The notes: generated by a model not told the origin, from the sequence alone. Shown: positions 23,950-32,995, counted from the stretch's first letter. The stretch is 64,000 nucleotides of DNA from an uncultured Geobacteraceae bacterium (GCA_903939115.1 CAJAFV010000069.1:62001-126000), one strand, 5' to 3'. Translations and numbers: made by a program.

Positions 23950-24167
23950 AAGTTCCAATCCTCCAATAGCTCTTCTCGATGTTCGTTAGCCCACTCCAAC
24001 ACCAACGCTAAAGCACGTCGGGGTAATTTACCTTCAATAACTTCAAGACGCTGAATATCCACCAGTGCCTCATGTTCACCATATATGGCGTGAAAGTGTG
24101 GTGGATTATGTTCACCACGAATATACATATGAATGATGATACCAAAAAACATACTGATTGTCGGCAT
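23904..24167 (-). CDS. DUF4160 protein of a DUF4160-DUF2442 pair (copy D)
   Basis: An 87-residue DUF4160 protein: MPTISMFFGIIIHMYIR, NPPHFHAIYGEHEALVDIQ, LVLEWANEHREELLEDWNLC. It is closest to copy A at 17806. GGAGATTG precedes the ATG at 24167. First cassette at the high-coordinate end of the array. Confidence 0.82.
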   Translation of the reverse strand: MPTISMFFGIIIHMYIRGEHNPPHFHAIYGEHEALVDIQRLEVIEGKLPRRALALVLEWANEHREELLEDWNLCRAKQLPKSIKPLD

Positions 24168-24216
24168 GTTCAATCTCCTTCTAAAAGCATCACACCACTG
24201 ATCGTGTGGATAAAAT

Positions 24217-24380
24217 AGCTCATAACGGCTTTTATGTCAATTCGTGATGCCAGCGATATAGACAACAACAAAAGCCTGACCCCGTAGGTTCCGCTTATGT
24301 CAATTTGTGTTCCCGGCTATCGTTAAAGGCAATAATAAAAGCCTGACCCCAAAGGTTTAAAGCCTGACCCCAAAGGTTTT
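24217..24380 (-). repeat. Inter-cassette repeat 11 (three ends)
   Basis: A full unit with the gatgccagcgatatagacaa centre (to about 24292), a second lacking its left end (cttatgtcaatttgtgttcc, to about 24358), and a bare right-arm copy (aaagcctgaccccaaaggtt, 24360-24380). Confidence 0.8.
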
Positions 24381-24391
24381 CCTGTAAATGT

Positions 24392-24427
24392 AAAAAGACC
24401 CCGCCTACTTGGTAGAAGACGGGGTCT
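24392..24427 (-). terminator. Rho-independent terminator after the DUF6447-like gene
   Basis: On the minus strand AGACCCCGTC and GGCGGGGTCT form a stem with CTAC/GTAG extending it, followed by TTTTTACA. It separates the surface-protein cluster from the cassette array. Confidence 0.85.
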
Positions 24428-24449
24428 CTAATGTTTATGCCAGCGGATC

Positions 24450-24674
24450 TTACTTCAAATTCCCTACAACCACTTCCGACATATCAACTGATTTTGGCAG
24501 ATTGGTATTCACAGCATTTGCATAAGCGATTCTGGCAGTCTGTGCAATGGCAAGTTTCATATTTAACTGTGCAATTTCCTGATCAGTTGCTGCCAACATG
24601 TTTAGCTGTGCTTTCGTATCATCAGACAGTTTATCCAATTCATATACCTTATTATCAATCGTAATCGTATTCAT
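24450..24674 (-). CDS. Small DUF6447-like protein
   Basis: A 74-residue protein: MNTITIDNKVYELDKLSDDTKAQL, then a helix rich in Ala and Gln. The pattern resembles DUF6447, short proteins often encoded next to type I secreted proteins. GGAG lies 6 nt before the ATG at 24674. It is downstream of the giant surface gene, separated by a hairpin, and ends at its own terminator. Function unknown. Confidence 0.65.
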   Translation of the reverse strand: MNTITIDNKVYELDKLSDDTKAQLNMLAATDQEIAQLNMKLAIAQTARIAYANAVNTNLPKSVDMSEVVVGNLK

Positions 24675-24702
24675 TACATTCTCCACTTTCTGGTTTAATT
24701 TA

Positions 24703-24734
24703 AAACACCCTACCCCCGTAAGGGTAGGGTGTTC
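24703..24734 (-). terminator. Terminator after the giant surface-protein gene
   Basis: AACACCCTACCC and GGGTAGGGTGTT form a perfect 12-bp stem with a 6-8 nt loop; the minus strand continues TTTTAAATT. Confidence 0.8.
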
Positions 24735-24790
24735 ATGTTGCTTTATCTCACTTCGTTTGTGAAGTAGAGATTCGATTGAGACTCTAAATA

Positions 24791-27700
24791 TTAGAGTCCG
24801 ATTACACCTGTTGTATTGGCGATCGCGAGATGTCCTGAAAGATCAACTAAACCAGTAAGCTTGATAACGTAGTCGTTTGTACTTAATGCTGTCTCTGCAG
24901 CACCAATATGTTCAACTACATAGGTGTTACCACTGAACTGGAACCAGTCAACATATGCATCACCAGCAGCTGTTCCAATGGCACTCGTATGCGCAGCAGC
25001 GATATCAAGTGCGGCAGCCAATGAAGTACCAGCCGAAGCGACGTTAACTGCAGTCGCATCAGCAGCGTTAGCTGCACCACCAAGTGAAGCTATAACTTTA
25101 GTACCAGCTGAGGCTGCGGCATCATGAGCACCAGTAATAGTGGTCCAGTTGGATCCTGCTACAACCGCTGCTGAAGTTCCGCCAGCAACGTCGCCAGTAA
25201 TAGTTATTACACTAACGTCACCGTTTGCAGTGTTAAGCGTAACACTTGAATGATCGCCTACAGTGATCAGGTTAATAGATGTATTGGCCTTCTGAATAGT
25301 AATGTTATTACCTGAACCTGAAGCTACCACGGTATTAACGTGTGATGTGGTGGAGCTGTCAGTGTATGTCAGGCCGCTACCGGTATCTGTGATGGTGGCG
25401 GTAGTTGCATCCGCAACTGTCACGATATCATTTGCACCACTCAACGTAATGTTATGTGCTGCAGTACCTGCACCAGCCTTAAGTGCAACGGTCAAGCCTG
25501 CCTGTGACAGTGGTGTATTGGTTGATCCAAGTGTAACAGCAGCTGAATCGGTGATGTTGATAGTTTTCAGTGCTGAATCTGTGATGGTCCCAATTCCTAA
25601 TGTACTTGCACCACTGATATTAAGAGTTGCTGCAGTGTTGTTTGCGTCTACCAATGTAGCGATGACACTGTTGCCAGCAGCAGCGGCTTTTGTGCCGATG
25701 GTCCACGCATTGTCGCCGTTAAAGGTCAGTGTCCCATAATGGGTATCAGCATCAGTAATATTAAAAGTAAGGCTGTTAGATCCGGCTGTAGCTGCTGCGA
25801 GATGAGACGTAGTTATGTTTACAACACCATTAGCAGTAATATCAGCTGAGTTAACAATGGCAGACGGTGCCAAGTTGGTGATAGTCTGCGTACCAGTTGC
25901 AGTTGCAAGGAGGCTGACAACACCAAAACCGGTCTCATCAAAAGTTGCAGTTGGTGTTGCTTTAACAACTGCGTCAGCCGTACCGGTAAAGTCGGTGAGT
26001 GCACCACCGGAAATAACGATGCTGTTGGCGGCGGCTGTAGTACCGAAACCAAGCACGCCTGTCACACCGTTTAATGTTACTACAGTATCTGTAGCAACTG
26101 TTTTAGTTGTTGTAGAAGTAATCACATAGGTATTACCACCAGCAGTGTACGCGCCGATTTGTGCTACTAAACCAACATTAGTATTAACGATAGATTCTGC
26201 GTCGGCAAGCAATGTAGCACCCGTGTCAGGACCGGTGAAAGTGATGATACCGTTAGAAACCGTATAGGTATCAGCGCCTGTTCCTGGTGTTGTAACCGGA
26301 ACAGCCACACCAGCTGTAGTCTGATTGGCAATTGTGACTGGAGAAGCTCCAGCTGTGACTGCCGCTGCAGTTCCAACGTTAATTACATCGCTGGAAGTGG
26401 GACTAGCAGTTATAGAAAAGCCAGTAACATTGATTGACTTATTACCAACTGTGGCCGTTGCCGCTTGTGCCAAGTTGATAGTATCGTTAACCGTTGCTGC
26501 AGAAGCTAATGTGATGTTTTCAATAGTGGAGAGACCATTTTCTGTGAATATGGTTCCGCCTATTCCACCGGTGATAGTGTCGGTACCAGCTGCGCTACCT
26601 TTGACTGTCAGCGAACCAGTACCTGCTTTGACTGTTAAGCCGGCAGCAGCACCAGTAACATTAGTAGTGTCAATGTTTCCGGTTGACTGTGATGCATCAA
26701 CTGTAGCGAGGGCATTTGTAGCACCGCCGCCACCAATTCCGTAAGCAAGTGCCAATCCGCCAGCGCCTTTAACTACGATACTGGTTGCAGGATTAGCATC
26801 AGCTGCCAAGGTTTGATCAAGAACAGACAGGTAGTTCATGCTGGTTACTTTATCTGCCTGTGCTGTTACAGTAATCGTCTGGTTGCTTGCCTCATTAAGT
26901 GTTACAGGCAATGCAGCAGATGTACCAATGGCGGCTGTTGTTGTGCCGATGGTGATTGGCAGGTTGTTTGCTGTTGCTACTGTTGCTGCTGCAGCTGTCA
27001 GTGAATAAGTGATTGCGTTCGATGCTGCTGCAGTTTGCCCAGTAAATGCGTGAACGCCATCAGCTAATACTAAGCTCGTAAAGTTACCATGGGAAGTAAC
27101 TACGGTATTACCGGCATTAGCAGTGAAATAAACACCTGAACCATTCAGTGCTGTATTCAATGCTGTCGCAATACCTATAGCATCATTTGATCCAGTAGCG
27201 AAGATTACTGGAGCAGCGCCATTCAGGGCATAAGTAGGAAAGTCGCCAGTTACAAAACCGGCGCCCACAGTGGCGTTCGTAAAATTCCCTGGGCTAGCTT
27301 TGAGATTAAGGGCAATCGGTGCACTCATCGACGTGATTGAAGTGTTCGTGCCAACTAAACCACCAATAACAACAGATGTATTGCCTGTACCGACGTAGGC
27401 TCCATTTGCCATTGTAATAAGTGCAGGTGTAGCTGCAGTCGTAAAGTTTGATTGCAATTGCATGTTCTGGAAGTTGGCAGGTGCAGTATTACCACCGAAA
27501 GTATAGTTGGAAATTGCATCCGTGAAAATGATCGTGTTGTTTGTGCCCGATCCACCATTGAAAGGCTGAGCAACAACTACTGGTGCAGCTGCGGTGCCTG
27601 TACGTGCAACAGGTACTGCAGAAACAGTGTCAATCTGCAAAACATTCGCACCTGAGCCACCAGTGAATGTTGTGCTTCCTCCAGCTAAAATTTCTGCTGT

Positions 27701-29806
27701 GATTGCACCTGTTGCAGTAGAGCCATTGATTGAAAGAAGAGCAGTGTTAGCATCAAGATTACCAAGTGCTACTGCGCCTGATCCTGCAACGGTAACTGCT
27801 GCTGCGGCATTAGACAGCCCTTTCAATGTGAGAGCTGCTGTGCCATTGTTTGTCAATGACAGGGCTGTTAAAGCTGTGTCGGTCAGCGTGATGTTGTTTG
27901 CTACTGTACCTGTTGCCGTAACGTTAATGGTTTTAGTAAGGTTAGCAGCGTCTGTTACACCAGTTCCAGTATTGCTGGCGCCGTTCAGATTTACTGCCAG
28001 AGCGTTAGCAGCAACACCTTGGTAACTAACCGTTGTAGCGGTAGCAGTAGCACCAAATGCATTTTTTGCCAGGCTGTCATTGATTGCTACTGTTGCAAGT
28101 GCAGTGTCGGCAGCAATTGTCGCCAGACCAGTAACTCCTGTTAATGTCACAGTAGCAAGTTTGTTTGTTGCTCCTTGATCAGTAATGTGTACTGCTCCTG
28201 CTCCGCCACCTGCTCCGGTTACTGAAGCAGATGTTGCACCGTTTGTGAATATGTTTACAGCCTCAACGCCGTAGTACGTTGTAGAACCAGCAACCGTCTT
28301 GTCAACAACAGTAACTGCGCCAGTAGGGCTTTGCAGTTTGTCAGCTGTATTACCTACTGTAATAGTGCTATTAGTTGCGGTCGTTGTGACATTCGCAGTT
28401 CCTGTGGCATAAACAGTGAGTACGTCAGCATTTGCACCATAGCTGGAGCTATTTGTATCTGTGACGCTTGCGTTCCCTGCGACAACCAGTGTTGATGAAG
28501 TGGTGCCGGCAGCAGTACCACCAAGAGTTACATTGTTACCACCAGTTGTGTTGAACGTAGCACCCGTTCCGCCGGTAACATAGCTGGCACCAGTCGTAAC
28601 GCCGGTCAAGTTAGCAGTAGTAGCACCTGTCACACCAGCAACTTGCACAGCACCAATTGCAGTAGCTTTAGCGGTAACTGTTGCAGATGCGCCACCAGTG
28701 ATACTAGTGGCGTTACCACCATTATCAGTAACAGTGACTGCACCGGCAGGCGCTGTAACGGCACCGATTGTGACACCACCGGTTGAAGTGGTAGTAACGG
28801 TGACTGATGTGCCGCCATCTACGGCAACGGTAGCTGTACCAGTTCCATTTTCGTTAACAACGACAGCACCTGCAGGGTTAGTAGTAAGTGCACCACCCAC
28901 TTGAACACCTGCTGAGGCAACATTCGCATCAGTTACTGTGACGTTTTTACCACCCTCTGTGAAAACCTTCGCTCCAGAATTATTACGAACTACTGTAATA
29001 TCGGCAGTAGTAGCTGCTTGAACGCTATCTATTCCAGTACCGCCAGTTGTCACGTTTACTGAAGTGAGACCGGTTACACCAGATACGTTAAATGGTGTAG
29101 CCTGATTGATGCCGGCGTTGCCGGAGGTGGTCAAGGTGACATTCTGGATGTTTGATATGGTGATCCCAACTGGGAACATATCGCCTGAAGCACCTTTGTG
29201 TGTAGAGTCGCCATCAACAATAACAAGTTTATTGTTGGCACTGCCTGCTGTACCGTTCAAGGTATCAAACATTTGCAGAGTTACTGGGTTACTTGCAGAT
29301 CCAGTCAAGTCGCCATAGAAAGTGGTGGCTGTTTTAACGTCCGCACCAGTAGTGAGCGTATAAGTTGTCCCCGCAGCGGCTCCTGGGGATTTCAAGGTAG
29401 TGTCAATTGCTGATGCCGCTACAGTCGGAGTAGTATCCGAAATAGTAGTGATAGTAGCATCACCGAGTTTCATGGTAGTGCCATCGTAAGTAACATTTAT
29501 TGTGCCATCCAAGAAAGTCAGTCGGGTACCATCAGCATTGTCCTGAACAATTGCGTTGGCGACTTCTGATTTTACGCCACCAACAGTCTGGTACACGTGA
29601 ACTACGTTACCTGCTTTCTGATAGGAATAATTTGTGTACAAACCGCCCAAATCCACTCGCTCAACACTCTGACTAAGAGTTACTCCTGTAACACCCGATG
29701 CGATCGTAACTACCTCAGTTGAGGTTGCAGCGTCGTTACCAACAATATTCTCGTTGATGTTGCTTGCCAACCAACTGTCATTAACTCCTAGATAAACCTT
29801 TCCCAT
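24791..29806 (-). CDS. Giant beta-strand-repeat surface protein (S-layer or adhesin type)
   Basis: A 1671-residue protein, very rich in Ala, Thr, Val, Gly and Asn, with no cysteine that I can see and no N-terminal signal peptide (MGKVYLGVNDSWLASNINEN). Short irregular beta-strand repeats such as TVTTTSTGGVTIG fill the length. The C-terminus (VDWFQFSGNTYVVEHIGAAE, then VIKLTGLVDLSG) resembles the uncleaved secretion end of type I secreted S-layer-like proteins. I infer export by an ABC/MFP/OMP system not seen in this window and assembly on the cell surface. GGAGGCAAC precedes the ATG. It has a strong terminator; the Thr-rich lipoprotein gene lies 39 bp upstream on the same strand. Confidence 0.75.
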   Translation of the reverse strand: MGKVYLGVNDSWLASNINENIVGNDAATSTEVVTIASGVTGVTLSQSVERVDLGGLYTNYSYQKAGNVVHVYQTVGGVKSEVANAIVQDNADGTRLTFLDGTINVTYDGTTMKLGDATITTISDTTPTVAASAIDTTLKSPGAAAGTTYTLTTGADVKTATTFYGDLTGSASNPVTLQMFDTLNGTAGSANNKLVIVDGDSTHKGASGDMFPVGITISNIQNVTLTTSGNAGINQATPFNVSGVTGLTSVNVTTGGTGIDSVQAATTADITVVRNNSGAKVFTEGGKNVTVTDANVASAGVQVGGALTTNPAGAVVVNENGTGTATVAVDGGTSVTVTTTSTGGVTIGAVTAPAGAVTVTDNGGNATSITGGASATVTAKATAIGAVQVAGVTGATTANLTGVTTGASYVTGGTGATFNTTGGNNVTLGGTAAGTTSSTLVVAGNASVTDTNSSSYGANADVLTVYATGTANVTTTATNSTITVGNTADKLQSPTGAVTVVDKTVAGSTTYYGVEAVNIFTNGATSASVTGAGGGAGAVHITDQGATNKLATVTLTGVTGLATIAADTALATVAINDSLAKNAFGATATATTVSYQGVAANALAVNLNGASNTGTGVTDAANLTKTINVTATGTVANNITLTDTALTALSLTNNGTAALTLKGLSNAAAAVTVAGSGAVALGNLDANTALLSINGSTATGAITAEILAGGSTTFTGGSGANVLQIDTVSAVPVARTGTAAAPVVVAQPFNGGSGTNNTIIFTDAISNYTFGGNTAPANFQNMQLQSNFTTAATPALITMANGAYVGTGNTSVVIGGLVGTNTSITSMSAPIALNLKASPGNFTNATVGAGFVTGDFPTYALNGAAPVIFATGSNDAIGIATALNTALNGSGVYFTANAGNTVVTSHGNFTSLVLADGVHAFTGQTAAASNAITYSLTAAAATVATANNLPITIGTTTAAIGTSAALPVTLNEASNQTITVTAQADKVTSMNYLSVLDQTLAADANPATSIVVKGAGGLALAYGIGGGGATNALATVDASQSTGNIDTTNVTGAAAGLTVKAGTGSLTVKGSAAGTDTITGGIGGTIFTENGLSTIENITLASAATVNDTINLAQAATATVGNKSINVTGFSITASPTSSDVINVGTAAAVTAGASPVTIANQTTAGVAVPVTTPGTGADTYTVSNGIITFTGPDTGATLLADAESIVNTNVGLVAQIGAYTAGGNTYVITSTTTKTVATDTVVTLNGVTGVLGFGTTAAANSIVISGGALTDFTGTADAVVKATPTATFDETGFGVVSLLATATGTQTITNLAPSAIVNSADITANGVVNITTSHLAAATAGSNSLTFNITDADTHYGTLTFNGDNAWTIGTKAAAAGNSVIATLVDANNTAATLNISGASTLGIGTITDSALKTINITDSAAVTLGSTNTPLSQAGLTVALKAGAGTAAHNITLSGANDIVTVADATTATITDTGSGLTYTDSSTTSHVNTVVASGSGNNITIQKANTSINLITVGDHSSVTLNTANGDVSVITITGDVAGGTSAAVVAGSNWTTITGAHDAAASAGTKVIASLGGAANAADATAVNVASAGTSLAAALDIAAAHTSAIGTAAGDAYVDWFQFSGNTYVVEHIGAAETALSTNDYVIKLTGLVDLSGHLAIANTTGVIGL

Positions 29807-29845
29807 GTGTTGCCTCCTGTTGTTTTTTGTATTTAACTTCTAGAT

Positions 29846-30331
29846 TTAATACTGAATTGTGCCTGTTCCAAGTATCGAGTTGAATTTATCAACTGAATAT
29901 AGTAGCGAGTTACTCATTGCAGGCAAATTAACAATAATTGTCTGTGTCGGTGAAACATCCCACTTGACATTAATACTGCCATCACTGTCACTATTATTTT
30001 GTACTGAAGGTGTTGCAAGCCCAGAAGGGAAAATCAACTTATTGCCGGCAGCAAAATTCTTGATCGTGTAGGTGTAAGCACCTGTCGCGAAGGTGTATGT
30101 TTTACCGGTAGTTGTTGTAACAGTGGCGCCATTATCGGCTGCTGTTACATTAGTGTTAACAGGAAGAGTTGTTGTCGTTGTTGTCGTTGTTGACGTCGTT
30201 GTTGTTGACGTCGTCGTTGTTGTTGTCGGGGTTGTAGTACTATCACCACCGCCGCCACCGCCACAACCACCAACCATCAATATCGCTGCCAATAGACCTG
30301 TTGCTCCAAACATCATTAAATACTTTTTCAT
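29846..30331 (-). CDS. Thr-rich lipoprotein
   Basis: A 161-residue lipoprotein. The signal peptide ends VGGC (Cys23), then six Gly, then an almost pure Thr/Ser linker (about 30-57), then a small beta-rich domain (GKTYTFATGAYTYTIKNFAAG) to the end. The linker probably spaces the domain from the outer membrane. It is 39 bp before the giant surface gene and likely co-transcribed, which suggests an anchoring or assembly role. No known domain recognised. Confidence 0.78.
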   Translation of the reverse strand: MKKYLMMFGATGLLAAILMVGGCGGGGGGDSTTTPTTTTTTSTTTTSTTTTTTTTLPVNTNVTAADNGATVTTTTGKTYTFATGAYTYTIKNFAAGNKLIFPSGLATPSVQNNSDSDGSINVKWDVSPTQTIIVNLPAMSNSLLYSVDKFNSILGTGTIQY

Positions 30332-30749
30332 GCATTACCTCCTTGTTTTATTACTTCTGTTTTTTATCCTTCACCCTAGCCGAATCTACTTTATTTTAAT
30401 AAAAGAGCGATGCAACACCTCCACTTTCATTTAAAAATAAATTTATTGAATGGTCTAGTTAATACCAAAACAATAGTTTGTCAAGCAAGATATTCGTTTA
30501 AAGCTAGATTTATAGCCATTTTTCAGATTTGTTCGGTCTTATACAATAGTAATTTTTAAAAATATATAAAAAAATGCACGGCTAAACGATATTAACGGTA
30601 GATGAACTGAGTATTCATCAAGTTCTACGCTTAAAAGCGCCTGTTTTTGTGTGTATCTTGCCAGGATGAGTCTAATTCGGGTTACGGTTAGTATCGGCCT
30701 AAATCTTGATAGCTTGAGCGGAAAAGATGACAGGCAAAAGGCAAAAAAA

Positions 30750-30873
30750 TTACCGCGAAGGCGCGAAGGACGCTAAGGAAGTCAAAGGCAACAGTCTTAA
30801 AGCTTTTGGTTAAAAACAAAAAGGGTGGTTTTAGCTTTAGATCTTCTTCGCGTACTTCGCGGCTTTGCGGTAA
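30750..30873. repeat. Long hairpin repeat P1
   Basis: TTACCGCGAAGGCGCGAAGG at the left pairs over about 30 bp with the right end CTTCGCGGCTTTGCGGTAA, around a 55-60 nt AT-rich loop. First of a family of near-identical elements in 30.7-33.3 kb. The 30332-30749 stretch has no gene; it probably carries the lipoprotein promoter. Confidence 0.75.
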
Positions 30874-30919
30874 ATGCAGTTTAAAAGCTTGAATGCCGTG
30901 AATTCTTGAAAAGCTTGAA

Positions 30920-31063
30920 CCGCTACCAAAAGTAGGTGCCTCTAGGCAAGGCGCAAAGGACGCTAAGGAAGTCAAAGACAAGAGATTTAAGCTTTTTGTT
31001 AAAAACAAAAAAGATTGATTCTGGTTTTAAGGTTCTCTTCGCGTACTTAGCGGCTTGGCGGTA
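30920..31063. repeat. Long hairpin repeat P2
   Basis: Same family as P1, but with a 27-bp insertion (taccaaaagtaggtgcctct) after the first CCGC that is itself a small dyad (ACC...GGT). Confidence 0.7.
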
Positions 31064-31108
31064 AAATCGGTTTAAAAGCTTGAACCGTGAATTCTTGAAA
31101 AGCTTGAA

Positions 31109-31231
31109 CCGCCAAGGCGCAAAGGACGCGAAGGAAGTCAAAGGCAACTGAATTGAACTTTTGGTTAAAAACAATAAAAAAATGATTCTGGTTTTCAGGT
31201 TCTCTTCGCGTCCTTCGCGGCTTTGCGGTAA
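31109..31231. repeat. Long hairpin repeat P3
   Basis: Cleanest copy: CCGCCAAGGCGCAAAGGACG at left, CGTCCTTCGCGGCTTTGCGG at right, with the common loop text tttggttaaaaacaataaaa. Confidence 0.75.
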
Positions 31232-31265
31232 ATGCATTGTGCCTTTTATGATTTCGTCTTTATAT

Positions 31266-32995
31266 CCTGCATTCCCGGTTTATTGTAACGAGGCAGGCGG
31301 AACAACACCCATGTCCTCATAAAGTGCTGCTTGTCGCTTTGTTACTTCACCCATACGTGGATCACGCCCGGGGCTCTCGAAGCATTCAATTACGTCAAGT
31401 TCGTCAAGAAACTCATGCATTGTGTATCTTTTGAATAGATTCTTCTCCTGCATCCCCTTTTTGAGGTAGGAAAGATATATGAGTGCTATGAACTCCACGA
31501 ACAGCTTACCATCAAGGCTTTGATCTGAGGAAACAGCCGTTCGACTAAAATTCAGCCGCTCCTTCAAGTTGCCGAATGCCTTTTCAACAAGGTCTTTATT
31601 TCGATAGATTTCAAGCGCTTCGATTGAATCCTTTACCTCATTACTGAGTAGCGTAAAATATCCGTAGTTTTTCTTTGCTTCATTTACAACGTCCTGGCGG
31701 ACGGTGACCTTTGTTCCCCTTATTGGGGTGCTCTTGCTATCAAAGTATTTTGCATACTGTTTCTCATGTTCCTGAACTTTTTTTCCACTTTCCAGTTCGC
31801 CCTGGAGTGTACAAAGCATAGTGTTGAAGTTTTTCTCATCCTCTAAGGCCCTTTCCCCGTTGAAAAAAAGATGGAGATACATCCGCCGTTTTTCTTTCAA
31901 GGTATCGCCCTTGTAGGGTCGATCCTGTGAATAGGCCCAATCTATTTTTGTGGAGCAAGAATACAGATCATACTTTTGACTGTAGTTTGTCCATGTACGG
32001 ATGGAATCGCGAACTTTATCCAGTTCTGATTGTACAAATTTCAGCGATACCTTTGCGGCTATAAGGAATTTCAGATGGCTTTGATACAGGTCATTAATAT
32101 TGGCCTCGCTATAAAATCCTCTGTCCATAACCAGTTTGATCTTGTCATACCCAAGCAGATTAATATCAGCCAAGAGATTCTTGACCGTTTTTACGTCGGG
32201 AATGTTGCCCGCCAACTTGCGGTAATAAAACGGCAGGTTGGATTCCTCACCAAAGAGAAGTGCAATATTGATCTGTGGAAGCGGGTCGTGGTCTTTGTTT
32301 ACACCGTACCTAACCTGCTTCAAGCAGTTGGAATAGCTTGATATAGAGGTGGTGTCATATGCCCAGTATTCCTTCTCTACCCGACGTTTTCCCTGTAGTC
32401 GGAAAAAATGATTCTTGGCCTCCTCAGTAATAGATGCGAATAATTCACTACTCCTTTGAGATGGAATGCTCTTCCCATACGGATGCTTATGTGTAGTTGC
32501 CCACTTGGGAAAGCGACTTAATGGGTTTTTGTCTTCCAAAATCAGATAGTACGCTGTCGACAGAAGCTGCTTGTAGGTATCTGGAAAGCATCTTTTTAAA
32601 TCCGACGTGGTCCCGAGTTTGTCACCTATGGCATCAAAAAGATAAGTGGCCCCAAAGAAGCTTCGAGAAGTATCAGATGTCGGAAGGGAGTCTGCTTTCT
32701 CCTTCTTCCTTGTGGGTATAATCTCCTTTGTTCCAGGATCTACACGACCAATGCATCTTCGTTTCGCACGGGACTGCTGCTTTTCTTTGTCCCAACAGGA
32801 AACAGATTCGTAAGCATAAGTAATCTGAGTTTGTTTATTGGTCTGGTATACGATCGCAGCCATAAGTGTCCCCTCCCATTCATCGTTACACATATAATAA
32901 TATGTAACGATGAAAAGTCAAGAGAAAAACACATTAACAGGCTAATATTATGTATATTATTGCAAATTACTCGTTACAATGTCTGGGAATGCAGG
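31266..32995 (-). mobile_element. IS1634-type insertion sequence
   Basis: A complete-looking element with imperfect terminal inverted repeats: CCTGCATTCCCGGTTTATTG at the left (31266-31292) and CCTGCATTCCCAGACATTGT read inward from the right (32970-32995), both continuing TGTAACGAG. It carries one transposase. I see no target-site duplication. The right edge cuts a hairpin repeat of the P family. Confidence 0.85.
31280..32863 (-). CDS. IS1634-family (IS4-like DDE) transposase
   Basis: A 527-residue transposase. Landmarks are LFGEESNLPFYYRKLAGNIPD, LVMDRGFYSEANIND (a catalytic Asp) and the C-terminal IYRNKDLVEKAFGNLKERL with the catalytic Glu in the Y-R-E-K block. Start ATG at 32863 follows GAGGGGAC; the longer frame to 32893 lacks a site. 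The stop lies inside the left terminal repeat. No frameshift, so the element may be active. Confidence 0.9.
   Translation of the reverse strand: MAAIVYQTNKQTQITYAYESVSCWDKEKQQSRAKRRCIGRVDPGTKEIIPTRKKEKADSLPTSDTSRSFFGATYLFDAIGDKLGTTSDLKRCFPDTYKQLLSTAYYLILEDKNPLSRFPKWATTHKHPYGKSIPSQRSSELFASITEEAKNHFFRLQGKRRVEKEYWAYDTTSISSYSNCLKQVRYGVNKDHDPLPQINIALLFGEESNLPFYYRKLAGNIPDVKTVKNLLADINLLGYDKIKLVMDRGFYSEANINDLYQSHLKFLIAAKVSLKFVQSELDKVRDSIRTWTNYSQKYDLYSCSTKIDWAYSQDRPYKGDTLKEKRRMYLHLFFNGERALEDEKNFNTMLCTLQGELESGKKVQEHEKQYAKYFDSKSTPIRGTKVTVRQDVVNEAKKNYGYFTLLSNEVKDSIEALEIYRNKDLVEKAFGNLKERLNFSRTAVSSDQSLDGKLFVEFIALIYLSYLKKGMQEKNLFKRYTMHEFLDELDVIECFESPGRDPRMGEVTKRQAALYEDMGVVPPASLQ

Noticed and set aside
16400-24380. 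CRISPR array as explanation for the regular repeats
   Set aside because: Units are 70-230 bp, vary in the centre and are separated by complete genes; there are no uniform 30-40 nt spacers and no cas genes.
16400-24380. Canonical attC sites
   Set aside because: I could not place GTTRRRY/RYYYAAC core boxes at the arm ends, so I call the array integron-like only.
24924-29413. Many plus-strand frames opposite the giant surface gene (for example 25302-25739)
   Set aside because: Biased Ala/Thr/Val codons leave the complementary strand open; none has a start context or known domain.
30456-30484. Minus-strand TTGACA-17-TAACTA as lipoprotein promoter
   Set aside because: The -10 matches only 2 of 6 positions, so I do not list it as a feature.
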